The notes beneath the pieces are model-generated. The model was not told where the DNA came from. It did no database searches and saw only the letters and a program-made list of their open reading frames with translations. DNA of 57,772 nt from Laetiporus sulphureus 93-53 (lineage: Eukaryota > Basidiomycota > Agaricomycetes > Polyporales > Laetiporaceae): positions 55,122 through 112,893 of the forward strand of contig NW_024468587.1 of NCBI RefSeq assembly GCF_001632365.1, in the 5' to 3' direction. Numbering within the stretch: the first letter of the stretch is position 1; every line of letters starts with the position of its first letter. A program made the position numbers and the translations under genes. Below are positions 9,951 to 21,455 of the stretch, one piece after another.

Positions 9951-12900
9951 ATGCCTGCAGATCCTGCCGTCAAGTCCAGCACGACTGTCCGACAGAGTCA
10001 GCGTCGGCCTGCTCGAAGAGATTCGGGCGATGTCTACGCAGATAATAGTACATATGCGCGCGAGATCGAACTCAAGCGCAGCAGAGGCGAGATTTCATGC
10101 GCGGAGTGCCGCAGGTGCGATCACCGCACACGTTGTTTCCCTCGTTGGCTCAGCGAATCTGTTGTTGACTCCTATCACCCATAACTAGATTAAAAGTGCG
10201 TTGTACACTGGCACTGGGTCCGGACTTGACGGCCTTAACGTCACTTGACAGATCCGTTGCGACAAATCCATCCCATGTCAGTCCTGCCAGGTGCGACGTC
10301 TCGGACTATGATCTCGATTCAAATACAACTAACTCACATCTCAGCGGAGAGGCTGCGCAGCGTTGTGCCCCAATGGTATGTCCTCGAGTGCGATTTTTAT
10401 GCGCTACAATGCTGAAATGCACATTGCAGGGAGTCTTGCCACCGGGCAAGGAACTCGGTCTGCAAAGATTCCATCGAGACCTTGTTTGCACTGATCATGT
10501 TTCTAATGCAGATTCGTTTTGGCTGCTACGGAGCACCTCCATAGGCGGATAGCCAAGATGAGCGAGCGGATACGTGACCTTGAAGATGCACTCGCAATTG
10601 TCCAGGCGAAATGCAGCGAAGAACCGCACCCTCTCTTGGGTTCCGGACGGATTATCAGTAATGCAGGGAGCGAAGGTCCACCAATTACTGACCAGTCATC
10701 TTCTGGCTCACAAAGTGTCACTGACACATTCGGCATGCTGTCAATATCTGATCAGGGCGTGTCAACGTTCTTCGGACCAACCGGAGGCACTGAGGTATGT
10801 TACCGCACATCCTCAACACGCAACGTGCTGACTGCTTTGCAGTATCTGTTGATTGTGTGTTAGGGCTTTAGCGCGTCACCGGTGAAGCACTTCTGACAAA
10901 AGCTGTCTGCAGAATGAGGTCGACTCCTCACATCCATCGCCGAGAAGCGACCTCGATCTCACCGACTCTGTGCGAAGTTCCGAAAGCCCGCCGATACTGG
11001 AGGGACCGGGTTCGCGGTTCTCCTCCGCATTTCCTTTCACTCCCATCGGGCAGCCGAGTGAGGTGTATGACATGATACTCGAACAACACCTGCCACGCCG
11101 AGACAGAGCGTACGAACTTGCAAATCTCTACCTCGAACGTTGCGGTTGGATCTTTCGGGCCGTTCCCCAGCAACAAGTCATAGACGAGATGTTGCCGTAC
11201 TTCTATGGGAGCGGTGCAAGCGGATCGAGTACATCTCCGGTGGACTACGGAGCAGCGCACGATCTCGCGCTTATGCTCTTGATCTTCGCGGTCGGCTCGC
11301 TGGTAGACTTCACGCTTGTGCTGAATAATGCAGATGCGGAACACTATCATCAGCTTGCTGTGGCAGCGATGGGCCTTCAGTCGGTATGGGATAAGCCGTC
11401 TTTGACGACCGTACAAGCTCTACATCTGTACAGTATCTACTATGCAATGACCGGTACCGAGAGCGGGCCTGGCGGTAGCGGCATGGAGATGTCATGGGGA
11501 TTGCTCTCGCTAGCTACGCAGATCTCACAAACTGTGAGTTCAGCGAGCTTTTACCGTTTCAGAGTTTCAACTTATGAGCGCGTTCAGATAGGTCTGCGTG
11601 AGTATCATCTTTATGGTTGCGGCCGATCTTGACAAGAACATATCTAGATCGGGACAGTAGCAAATGGAATCTACCACCAGACCTCGTCAACAGGCGGCGT
11701 CTGATCTTCTGGAATATTTTTGAAGCAGACTCCTGGCAGGTATGTGGGTCGATCCACGTGGCGGCATTGTTTCTGAAAATAAGAATTCAGAGTCTGACAA
11801 CCGGCCGACCACCATCATTCTCGCGTGTATACATTGACTGCCAGCTTCCTAGGAGCCAAAACGCCCCTGACGAGGAGCCGGATGAATCAGATTGTACGTG
11901 ATAACTCACTGGCCCATTACACGCCACGTGCTAACCAAGGTGGCTTTAATCTCCGTTATATGGACAGTCCAATCATGGTTCGCACGATTCTCGTACCATT
12001 GCGTGGCGGAGGTCGCGATAAGAACGCTGTCAGCCATTCCACCGCAATATGAAACTATCCTGGACTTGGACCGTCAAATCCGTGATTTTCCCGTCCCGCC
12101 GGAAGCCACAGCTATAGTGGAGGGCTTGTCGCCTCCGCCTGACAGCGACCCGATACCCATGACGGCGTCAATGCAATACTTCGTGATATCACACTCTCGA
12201 GAAATTTGTGAGCAATCGCTTCATAGGCTACTGCCACTCCAGCTTGCTCACTGGTGTCGTCCTGTAGTGCTGTTGTACATACATCGCAGCTTTTTTGCCC
12301 AGACGTTAATTGACTGCCCCACAAACCCAGCCAGAAGCACTTACGCACAGTCATTTCTGTCTATCTATAGAGCTGCTCATAGAGTCCTGAAGAGCATCCG
12401 AGAACAGTTTGCTCTCTATCCGGAGGTGTGCTCGCGTATTTGGCCGGTGTGGACGTATGGGTTCTTCGCTACTGTGAGCGAATACTCTTTCACAGCTCTA
12501 TCAGCCGCACTCATGCATGCCCTGCTCAGGTGGTGTTTGGCATGATTGCCATTCGTAGTTCGAGATCACCGATTGCGTCGGAGGCTATGACCGAGCTGAA
12601 TATAGCGGCTGAGCTCTTCGGACAGGCGGCACGTTACAGTCGCCGCGCTGATAGGGCATTGGCAAGTCTCCCGCCGCCCCGGTTTTCAGCCTAGCCTCCG
12701 ATGATAACTTTATATTAATAGACTTCCATCCTTAAATTGAGAGACAAGGCAGAAGCCGCTTTGGCTGCTGTTCACGGTCATCCATCGACGCCTTTGTCTC
12801 ACGACGCTAGTCAGTGGGACGTCAAATTCGAAAGTCCCGAAGACGACCAAGACGATCTAGAAATCTTCGCAGGGAAGACGAGGGGGCCGACCATCTTGCC

Positions 12901-13489
12901 GTCCAGTCAGTCGCCTTCAAGACAGGCACAGAGCTCTCCGCACTCCCGTTCAGTGCACATCTCACCGCCCATACCGTCTTCGACGAGCCACCCGCAACCA
13001 TTTGCACCGCCACAACCACGACGTTCGACACCATCCTACCCTGTGCCTGGCACTTCTACTCACAGCAGCTGGGTTTCACAGCAAGCGCCAGTCCATGCAT
13101 ACCACCCTCATGCATCAGATCCGTGGTTTCGGCAAGTTGATTACACCCAACCTCAGGCGCACGAGCACGGGTGGTCCGGCCCTCAGCGTCCTGGCCATGT
13201 TGTGATGACGCCGGATCCGTCCGCGCATTTGCAGCATTCTGGAGTGGGCCCTGTCCCACCATATTCTGCACATCCGCCGCCGCCGCCGCCGGTCACACAG
13301 GAGTTCCGTCAGCACGAACAGATGTATTCCCCCGCCGCTGCTGCCTTCCAGGGCGCTCATCAAGCGCCATTCGTCGTGACGCCCGCGCTCGCTGAGATGG
13401 GGCTTTCTCGAGACTCGGCGCTCGAACCGCGTTGGACGTCGTTGATGCATGAAGCAGGTTTCCTTGATGAAACGAGTTACGGTAACTGA
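9951..13489 (+). CDS. Zn2Cys6 fungal-specific transcription factor, copy 1
   Basis: Model: join(9951..10114,10189..10195,10252..10290,10345..10375,10430..10457,10512..10794,10843..10854,10913..11533,11588..11597,11648..11739,11791..11893,11968..12473,12530..12661,12722..13489), 931 residues. The N terminus holds the binuclear zinc cluster with Cys at 50, 53, 60, 66, 69 and 78, a linker ending GSLATGQGTRFVLA, and a coiled-coil dimerisation stretch (IAKMSERIRDLEDALAIVQ). The fungal-specific middle homology domain follows (LDLDRQIRDFP, IHRSFFAQ, CSRIWPVWT). The C terminus is Pro/Ser/Gln-rich with a polyproline run, typical of an activation region. Micro-exons of 7, 12 and 10 nt are required. The 7-nt exon splits the zinc cluster (RLK/IRC). 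The intron 12662-12721 begins with GCAAGT. Target genes cannot be told from sequence. Confidence 0.85.
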
Positions 13490-14085
13490 TGCCACGGTAA
13501 TGTTCACGCTGCCATCTGCATGCAGCAACGTTCGTTAAATATTTGTCTCGGGTACGCAATCGTTGCAATGTGGGGTTTTATCGGTTTGTTCGGAATGATT
13601 GAGTCTTATGTCGTAGAATAACATATGCATATGTCTGGCATTGGATTCTTTTGTCCGGCTGTGTGGCCAGTTTGCAGTCATTCGGACCGAGCTGCTCCCT
13701 GTGATCCGACGGCGGAGTATGTTACAAATGACGGACCGACCAGTGGCGCTGAACGTGAGTGGCGGTGGCGAACATCCGGCAATTCGGCAGACGTTTCGGA
13801 AGCGAAAATATTTTCGCCGACCAGAAGCGCCGACAGAATTGATGACAGGGACGCCACATGCTCACTAGGGGACTCAGCGGCAGTCATGAGTAATATTCAC
13901 AGAATTGCGCAGGCCATTCCTGGATCCGCATCCATCATTTCAAAATATTTGCATGTTGCATCCCGCACAATCCCCAATAGGACCCATCTACAACTCATTA
14001 GTCAGGCCATCCCAAGTTTGTCGAAAGGAAGAAATTCCAATTGAGTCATCCCCTGTGACTGAACGTCTTTTCGGTCCCACCATCA
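13490..14085. other. spacer between the paired Zn2Cys6 genes
   Basis: This contains the 3' flank of copy 1 and the promoter of copy 2. I see no gene and no strong repeat. Confidence 0.5.
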
Positions 14086-17000
14086 ATGCCCGCTGAGCGT
14101 ACCTCAGAAACACGTCGTGCTTCCCGGAAGACGAGCAGCAACAATGACGAGGAGATCGAGGTCAAACGAGCTCGTGGCGAGATTTCATGTGCAGAATGCC
14201 GGCGGTGCGTCTTCATCGTGGACCGGCATGTGTCGTCCGAAGCATAGCTGATCCTATGTCAGAGCAGATTGAAGCTGAAGTGCGACAAGAAACTTCCTTG
14301 CGGTTCATGCGTGCGTAGAGGATGCACGACGATCTGTCCGAATGGTGAGTTTGGCTAAGAAGTAGTCTCATTTGTCCTTACGTCTGTGGTCAGGCAGCTT
14401 GTCTGCTGGGCAGGGGACGAGGTACGTTGTGACGACTTTCGCTCTCAAATCTGTTTCCCAATTCTCCACAGGTTCATCCTTGCCGATACGGAGCAATTGC
14501 ACCGGAAAATATCCGAGATGAGTGAACGAATCCGACAGCTGGAGGACGCAGTGGCGATCTTCCAGGCAGGTGTATCTAATGAACGACATCCGCTCCTACG
14601 AGATGAACTCTTGACTATCAAGTTCGGTCCCGAGGTCCGTCGGACGGTGGACGAAGAACATACGAGAGAGAAGCTGTCACAATCTATTGACGCTCTCGGC
14701 ACCCTGACGATTGGTGATCACGGCGAGACGAAGTACTTTGGACGGTCTGGAGGATCAGAGGTGCGCGCATTTCTCAGTGCCACTGATTGTTGCTTCACTC
14801 ATGCTTGTGATCGTACGTAAAGACCCTATTTTTGGTGAGCACCCGTTGTGACACTTCGCGCGAGGATTGTTCATTCAAACGACGTCTTAGGCCAATCGTG
14901 CTACGATCGAGGATTCCGAAGATGACCTCGAATCGCTTCCGCCTGAGCTAGAGAACCTACGTCTTACGTCTCCTCTCGCCATTGTGGAAGACAACTTTGA
15001 GGTTCTACTTGACCACCTGGAGTCTCAACTACCGCCGCAACTTCGTGCTTGGGCATTGTGTGAGGCCTACGTAGCGCATTTCACATGGTGGTGCCGCCCG
15101 ATCAAGCGCGACGAGCTCATCGATGATATCCTGACGCCTATCTACAATGCCATCAAGGACCCCGCAAAATCAAGGGCTGCCTATCATCCCCACTTGCAAG
15201 ATACTCATCGTTGCCCGCACCTGCTTGCAGTTCTATTCTTCGTCCTCGCTGTCGGCGCACTCGTAGACTTGACGCTGCCACCTTGTAGTCCGGAGGCAGA
15301 GAAGTACTACCGACTTGGACGTACTGCATTGTCCATGAAGTCTATCTTGGACTCGCCCGAGATCGAAACGGTACAAGCTATGATCATGATGGCTGCATAC
15401 CATAGTCTCTGTACCCTCCGATATAGTATTGAGAGCGCTTGGACATTATCCTCATTTGCCACCAAACTGGCCCAGAGTGTATGTCCCTCAGCTTATTTCA
15501 CCTTTACTTGGCTTATGTGGTACAATTATCCTTTAGATCGGGTTGCGTACGTTCGTAGTCTTAACACACTTTGTACTGCCGCTAAATATGCCTTGCCAGA
15601 CCGTGATAGCAAGCAGTGGAAGCTTGAGGATAAAGCGGTACAAAGGCGAAGAAATCTTTTCTGGGAGATATTCCTTTTTGAGCTGGTTCACGTACGTTTG
15701 CGAGCACCTCGAATCATCTGCTAAACTCAAGTCGTACTGGAAGTGCATAGCTCTGGGGCGACCCCCTTCGGTGAACCTCGCGCACGCAGATTGTGAATTG
15801 CCGGAAGATGATGAGGATTGTGTCGCCGAGAATGGCGAGAAGATGTCAGGATGTACGTTCATAGTAGTTGCGCTTGCCTATCGGATGTTCTCGATCTGAT
15901 TCGCGACCTAGATTGGAATTTCAAGATGGTGTTCTCTCGTGAGGTCTTCTCTCCAGTTGTGGATTCTATGCTGTCCGCCAAAGCCCCCAGCTACACTGCA
16001 ATCCTTGAGCTGGACAGACGGATTCGCCAGGTCCAGCTACCTGCAGTGAAGCTTTACTTGAGGCCTGATGACGACGACTATAACAACCCTGCTTTGTGCA
16101 TGAAGAGCTATCTCATGTCCCACTACCGCTCGCTCAGTTGAGTCATTCTGGTCTGCTTCTTCGTACACCTGTTAACAACCTCGCGTACCATGCAATAGCG
16201 ATGATTCATATCCATAGGACATTCTTCGCCCAGGCTCTTTTGGACAACCCCACAAATCCCCTATCGAGTCCATACGCTCCGTCGTTCTTGGCAGCGAATC
16301 GCTGTGCCTCGATTCTTTTGAAGTCGTTCATCCACCACCATGAGCGCTGCGGCGAGCTGTGCTCTCGATTTTGGGGAATGTGGACCCATGCCTTCTCTGC
16401 GGCGGTAAGTCGTCTTGGCACAAATTCTACTCGTTGAGATATGAAAGGAATCCGCGTAAGATAATCATCGGCGCGACGGTGGCCCGTATGCCTCAGTCAA
16501 GTCTTGCGCCTAGTGCTTTGATGGAATTGGACCTGGCTGTTGATGTTTTCGAGAGAGGAGCCTCGAAATCCGTGCGCGCCAAGCAGGGTCTGGTACGCGG
16601 ATTGCATATCTTGTTGTCCTCACTGTTACTGATAGTTGCTTGCACGTAGCCAATACTGCTGAAGTTGAAGGAGAGAGCAACCCAAGCCTACACGCAATAC
16701 CGGGACAGGCACCTGAACCCTACAAACGGCATCCAGAAGATTTCTGAAGACTACCAGACTGCGCTCGCTATCTTTGGGGGCCAGACAAATATTCTGCCAA
16801 CCAAATCGGTCCCTAGGAAACGCCAGGTGAGACGTTCGGTTGACAGCAATAGGTCAAGCAGTCAAGGTTCGCAGGCACCGTCTCCGACATCCTCCAATAC
16901 CGCCTCCACGCCGAGCGAGAAAGGAACGTCGCCGTCGCCGGAGTTCCATCCGTCGTTGATGACGTACCTTTCTCAAATGCCAGCATCTTCCCCGTTCCAA

Positions 17001-17357
17001 GCCGCTGACCTTACACAAATGCACGTGAACGAAGTGTCAACAATGTGTCCTCAGCCTCCTGTGCAACCGCCGATGCAGCCTCCTGTTGCTCAGCCCGGCC
17101 AGAACGTGTCAATGACACAAAGCGAGCTCGACTTCTTGAATAGTCTGCTCAGCGATCCTGCCTACCAATCATTGCCACCCTTCTCTCCAGACTTGAACAC
17201 GCCCATGCAAAGCAACGTATACACAATGCCGTCTTTCCCTGGAGATGTTGTCATGAGCGACCAGTGGGTGTCTCTCATGCAGGAGACGGGGATTCTCGAC
17301 GGAGTCGTTGATTTCGCACAGCCGAGCTCATATGCAGAAGATATATTCTCTCTCTAA
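14086..17357 (+). CDS. Zn2Cys6 fungal-specific transcription factor, copy 2
   Basis: Model: join(14086..14204,14268..14344,14394..14421,14472..14760,14823..14834,14891..15478,15537..15546,15600..15691,15744..15852,15912..16136,16199..16404,16461..16592,16650..17357), 864 residues. Zinc cluster Cys lie at 35, 38, 45, 51, 54 and 63 (CAECRRLKLKCDKKLPCGSC). The linker GSLSAGQGTRFILADTEQLH and coiled coil (ISEMSERIRQLEDAVAIF) match copy 1 closely. The middle domain (LELDRRIRQVQLP, IHRTFFAQALLDNPTNP) and a Ser/Pro/Gln-rich tail follow. Exon lengths 28, 12, 10, 92 and 132 are shared with copy 1, showing common descent. Differences are informative: copy 2 has no intron inside the zinc cluster, has an extra intron at 16137, and uses a normal GT at the position where copy 1 has GC. 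Probably a nuclear regulator; targets unknown. Confidence 0.87.
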
Positions 17358-17531
17358 ACTGGTAATGTCTCATCTTAATGTTGTATTGTGCAATCTCTAG
17401 GCATTCACTGTCATATATCGCTCCGTAGTGTAGTATTCATCTCTCGCATTATTTATGTACTTAAAGCAACTAGTATAGGATGTCTTTTCTAGCTGCAAGG
17501 AAGGCGAATGTGACGCTCGGTCCGCCACTGC

Positions 17532-19467
17532 TCAGGCTGCGCACTCTGCACATAGCCTGCCGATATCTAGCACCATCTTATCACAACCCCACTGACCCAC
17601 GATGCTCACGCCAACGGGCCATCCATCCTCGCCGAAGCCCGCTGACACGCCAAGCGCGGGCAACCCAGCCAGAGAGGCAGGCACTGTGAGCACGTCTTGC
17701 ACATACGTGTCCAAGGTTCCTCCTTCGCCATCGGTCGCCGAACCAGGAGCTGGAAGAGGCGGCGCGGTGCGAATTGCTGAGGGATGGATCAGGACATGAA
17801 CACGGTCCGATTCGGCCTGAGAGGCAGAACTTGGTGAGGTAGTTTGAGACGAGAGTACGTTGGGCACGCGGAAGGCACGGTCGAAGTCCTGCCGAATGAG
17901 CTTGCGCACGCGCTGCGCCTGGAGAAAATAGTTGTCGAATGCACTAGGAATCCGTCAGCCAAGGAGCTGGTCCATTTGTGCCTATTGATGACTCACTCTG
18001 CAGTGAGCGCATATGTCCCGAGCAAGATCCGCTTCTGCACCTCTTTGCCGAAACCAGCTGAGCGAGAGTGTGCATACACGTTCGCTGTTTTCGTTTTGTC
18101 TGCTTCTGCGGGAGGATCGACGCGGAGGCCTGATGCGGAGCATGATGAGGCGGGGCAACTATCATAGGCCTCGCAGTACTTACCATATTGAATACCATCG
18201 TACCGCGCCATGTTGCTACTCGCCTCTGCGCTGGAGATCACGTAGTATGCACTGAGCGCGTATGGTGCGGAAGGTAGAGAGACAGGGACCAGTTGTGCAC
18301 CTCGGGATTGTAGGTGCGCCAGCACTTGCCGCAATGGTCCGAGCACACTGGTATTCAACTCTGCGGGAAAGTACTCCTGAGACGGCATTAGCCATTTGCT
18401 CAATGGTATCAGATGGAGAAAACGGCACCTGAGGAATGCCAATGCGCAACCCCACAAGCGAGTCTCCTAGATTGAGATGCTTGTAATGTTCATCGCAGAC
18501 TTGTGAGGCCTTCCGCCTCGTTGCGGGACGTACAGCGGTCGGATCTTTAGGGTCGTACTCCACTAAGACATCTGCCAAAGCATATATGAGGTAATAGCAC
18601 AACAGAATGGAGGAGCAAACATACCGAACACCTTCTCAACGTCGTCCACAGCTCGCGCCATGATACCGACACAATCTAAGCTGTCAGCATATGACACAAC
18701 GCCCCATCTATAGGAGGCGGTCCTCAGTTGTGGATATTCTCAAGGCACCGAGCTCCATACCTGCTGATAAGGCCATAAGATGGCTTGAATCCTACGATTC
18801 CACAGTACGATGCAGGCAATCGGGTAGATCCTCCAGTGTCAGTGCCTAAGGCACTTTCCTTCCTGAGGCATTAGCCCTTGCACCATTGAAACAGTTCAGA
18901 TATGCTCATACACGTTGCACATATCAGCCGCTACCGCAGCCGCACTTCCTCCAGAGCTTCCACCGGCAGACCGACGCTCGCGGTCAACCCACGAGACGGT
19001 GCTGTGAGGAGTTTGGAAAGGATTGATCACTGGGCCATGTACGGAATATGTATTGAGCGAGCTATGCATTCATTCATTGGAGTGCTTGATACATGAACAC
19101 ATACTACATACCCCATGCCGAACTCGTCGCAGTTAGTTTTGCCAATGATCGCCGCTCCGGCCTGCCGCATCAGAGTGACAACGGTTGCATCGAAAGGTGA
19201 CGTGAAATTTTGCAGCATAGCAGAAGAGCACGTAGTGGGCATTGTGGATGTGCATATATTGTCCTTCACAGCGACGGAGACATTGTGAAGGGGCAATCCG
19301 ACGTCAGTGGACTGCGGCATGCCAGACTCTGCATAGACCAAGGCATTGACGCTAGAGTTGGCAACGTCGGCCGAATGCCACCACGATAGCCGACGAGCAC
19401 GAGCCACTGAGTGTTTTGTAGAAGCATTACGGAACGTCGAGCGGGTGTTCGATGCATACTTCAACAT
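17532..19467 (-). CDS. gatA: glutamyl-tRNA(Gln) amidotransferase subunit A, mitochondrial
   Basis: Model: complement(join(17532..17943,17997..18129,18184..18376,18429..18571,18625..18707,18761..18853,18912..19061,19112..19467)), 520 residues. It belongs to the amidase-signature family. Together with partner subunits GatA converts Glu-tRNA(Gln) to Gln-tRNA(Gln) in mitochondria. Visible active-site elements are the Lys in [23 protein letters not shown], and the nucleophile Ser in [16 protein letters not shown]. Downstream blocks [31 protein letters not shown] and RILLGTYAL are typical of GatA rather than of general amidases. The frame stays open 153 bases upstream to 19620, but that stretch looks non-coding, so I chose the Met that gives a short, Arg/Ser/Thr-rich, presequence-like N terminus. 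It converges with the second Zn2Cys6 gene and is divergent from the Mak11 gene. Confidence 0.85.
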
Positions 19468-19796
19468 GCTGCATCGCCGGCTCAACAGGACGGTCGGCGC
19501 CTCAGATACGGCTATTTGCCCTTGTTGTGCAAGAGCTTTGAATCCTAATAGGTGCAAACAATTGACTGCCATCTGAAATTTATGTCGAAGGCCGCCCGCC
19601 CAGTACAATCGTTGCTGCATGCAATACTAGTTCTAATTCCCCTTCGCAAGGTTCAACCTAGACGATACCCTTTTGCGGCAGGCATATCCGAGCTCAGGAC
19701 GACTTAGACTCTTATCGTGTAAGATTTCGCATGTTCATTCAGCACCGCGCACTCAGCTAAAGGCCACTTGAACAGTACGTGAATACGATACCAACA
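19468..19796. promoter_or_regulatory. divergent promoter region, GatA / Mak11
   Basis: These roughly 330 bases separate two divergent start codons and should carry both promoters. I see no clear TATA element. Confidence 0.4.
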
Positions 19797-21420
19797 ATGA
19801 CGAACAAAGTATTAACTAAATCCCACAAGAAGGCAAGAGTACCCACAAATGTTCTTGCAGCAAAGAGATCGCGCATAGTTTCTATTGCGAAACAAAAAGG
19901 TGCACCGACCGCCGAGGCCCGACCCGTTCCCCGGTCTGTCAAGGGAAAGGAACGAGCATCCACACCGGCACCACTTAAATCACATATCGCATCTTTACAT
20001 GATGATGACGAAGATGCGCGAACTCCCTTGCCTGCCACATTCAAAGTCACAGTTGGATCGTACGAGAAGCTGCTCTATGGTCTGGAGGGATCCACTTCTG
20101 CTGAAGGCCCGAGTTACCAGTTCGACCTTGAGCCCATCTTCATATTTCCTGCACATATATCCTCTATACGTGCAGTTGCCGCATCGCCGCATGGCGGCAA
20201 GTGGCTGGCAACAGGAAGCGGAGACGAGATAATCAAGGTATGGGATCTTCGCAAAAGGAAAGAAGTTGGCGGTTTGATGCACCATGAAGGTATGTCTCGT
20301 CAACTGGTCGGGATTAGCACTTCCTCACAACATACTAGGCTCCATTACTCATCTTGAATTCCCATCGCGATCCCATCTGCTCTCTGCCTCCGAAGACGGC
20401 TCATTATGCCTCTTTCACGCTCGAGACTGGACAGTGCTTCGCGCTCTCAAAGGGCACAAAGGCCGCGTGAACTCCGTAGCTGTACACCCGTCCGGGAAGC
20501 TAGCGCTGAGTGTAGGGAAAGACAGAACGCTGCGTATGTGGGATCTGATGCGCGGCAAAGGGTCTGCGAGTACGAAGCTTGGGAAGGGTACGTCTGTCAG
20601 CCTGTTTTTGCTGCAGTGCATGCGCTAAAGCTGTCGAGCAGAGGCTGAGATCGTCTGCTGGTCCACTAATGGCTCCCTCTTTGTCGTTCTGACGCAGTCA
20701 ACTATCGACATCTACTCCACCGTGAGTCGGACTCGTGCCGTTTGGTTTCAACCTGCTCATGCTGCTTGCAGGACATGGAACTCCTACACACCATAATACA
20801 TCCCTCACGGCTACATGCTGTCAGATTCTGCAAACGCGTCGTCGGGGAGGGAGAAGTCCTGCTTGTCGCAGCCGAGGACAAAAAGGTATCGGTATACGAT
20901 ATCCCATCCGATAGAACAGTCACCCCTAGCATAATTGCCGAGATGGTTGGGCATTCCAATCGGTCTGTTTAAGGTCCTTGCATCCGTAGCATCTATTTGC
21001 TGACCTATTTTCAGCGTCAAGTCTGTCGACACACTTGATATTTCTCTGCCGTCCTCCGCATCCCGATCATCAACTACGGTAATCTGCACCATCTCTTCAG
21101 ATGGCAGAGTCCGCCTGTATGATATGGCAGCATTGCCAGAAATTTATGACGAGAAGGTTCAGTTACATCCGGTCGCCCAGTACGATACCAAGGGCTCTCG
21201 ACTGACATGTCTCGCCTTGGCGGATGGTGAGCCTGCCAAGCAGAGCATTGCGACTGGGAAGCGCAAGCGGAATGAAAATGATGAGGAACATGAGAGCACG
21301 GCAGAGGACGCTGCATTGCAGTCAGCTGAGGAAGAGGATCATGATGGGCAGGACGAGGAGGAGAAAGAAGAGCAGAGTTACCAACAGCAGGAGGAGGAGG
21401 GGAAAGGAGTGGAAATATAG
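19797..21420 (+). CDS. WD40 ribosome-biogenesis protein, Mak11 / PAK1IP1 type
   Basis: Model: join(19797..20289,20339..20587,20642..20721,20772..20962,21015..21420), 472 residues. The family acts in the nucleolus in 60S subunit assembly and binds p21-activated kinase in animals. The N-terminal 90 residues are basic and nuclear-signal-like. The domain then opens with KVTVGSYEKLLYGLEG and carries WD repeats ending GSGDEIIKVWDLRKRKEVG, SEDGSLCLFHARDW and GKDRTLRMWDLMRG, followed by the diagnostic GHSNRVKSVDTL block and ISSDGRVRLYDM. The tail is a long acidic Glu/Asp/Gln run, common in nucleolar factors. The stop codon is only 35 bases from the stop of the convergent GPATCH1-like gene, so the 3' untranslated regions must overlap. 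Confidence 0.85.
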
Positions 21421-21455
21421 ATAATGCACTATGGATACAGTGAATGCGTATGCTA

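Noticed and set aside
19468..19620. N-terminal extension of GatA to 19620
   Set aside because: The frame is open, but the added residues do not resemble GatA or a presequence, and the downstream Met gives a normal length.
21290..21420. GAG/GAA-rich simple repeat
   Set aside because: It is the coding sequence of the acidic tail of the Mak11-like protein rather than an independent repeat.
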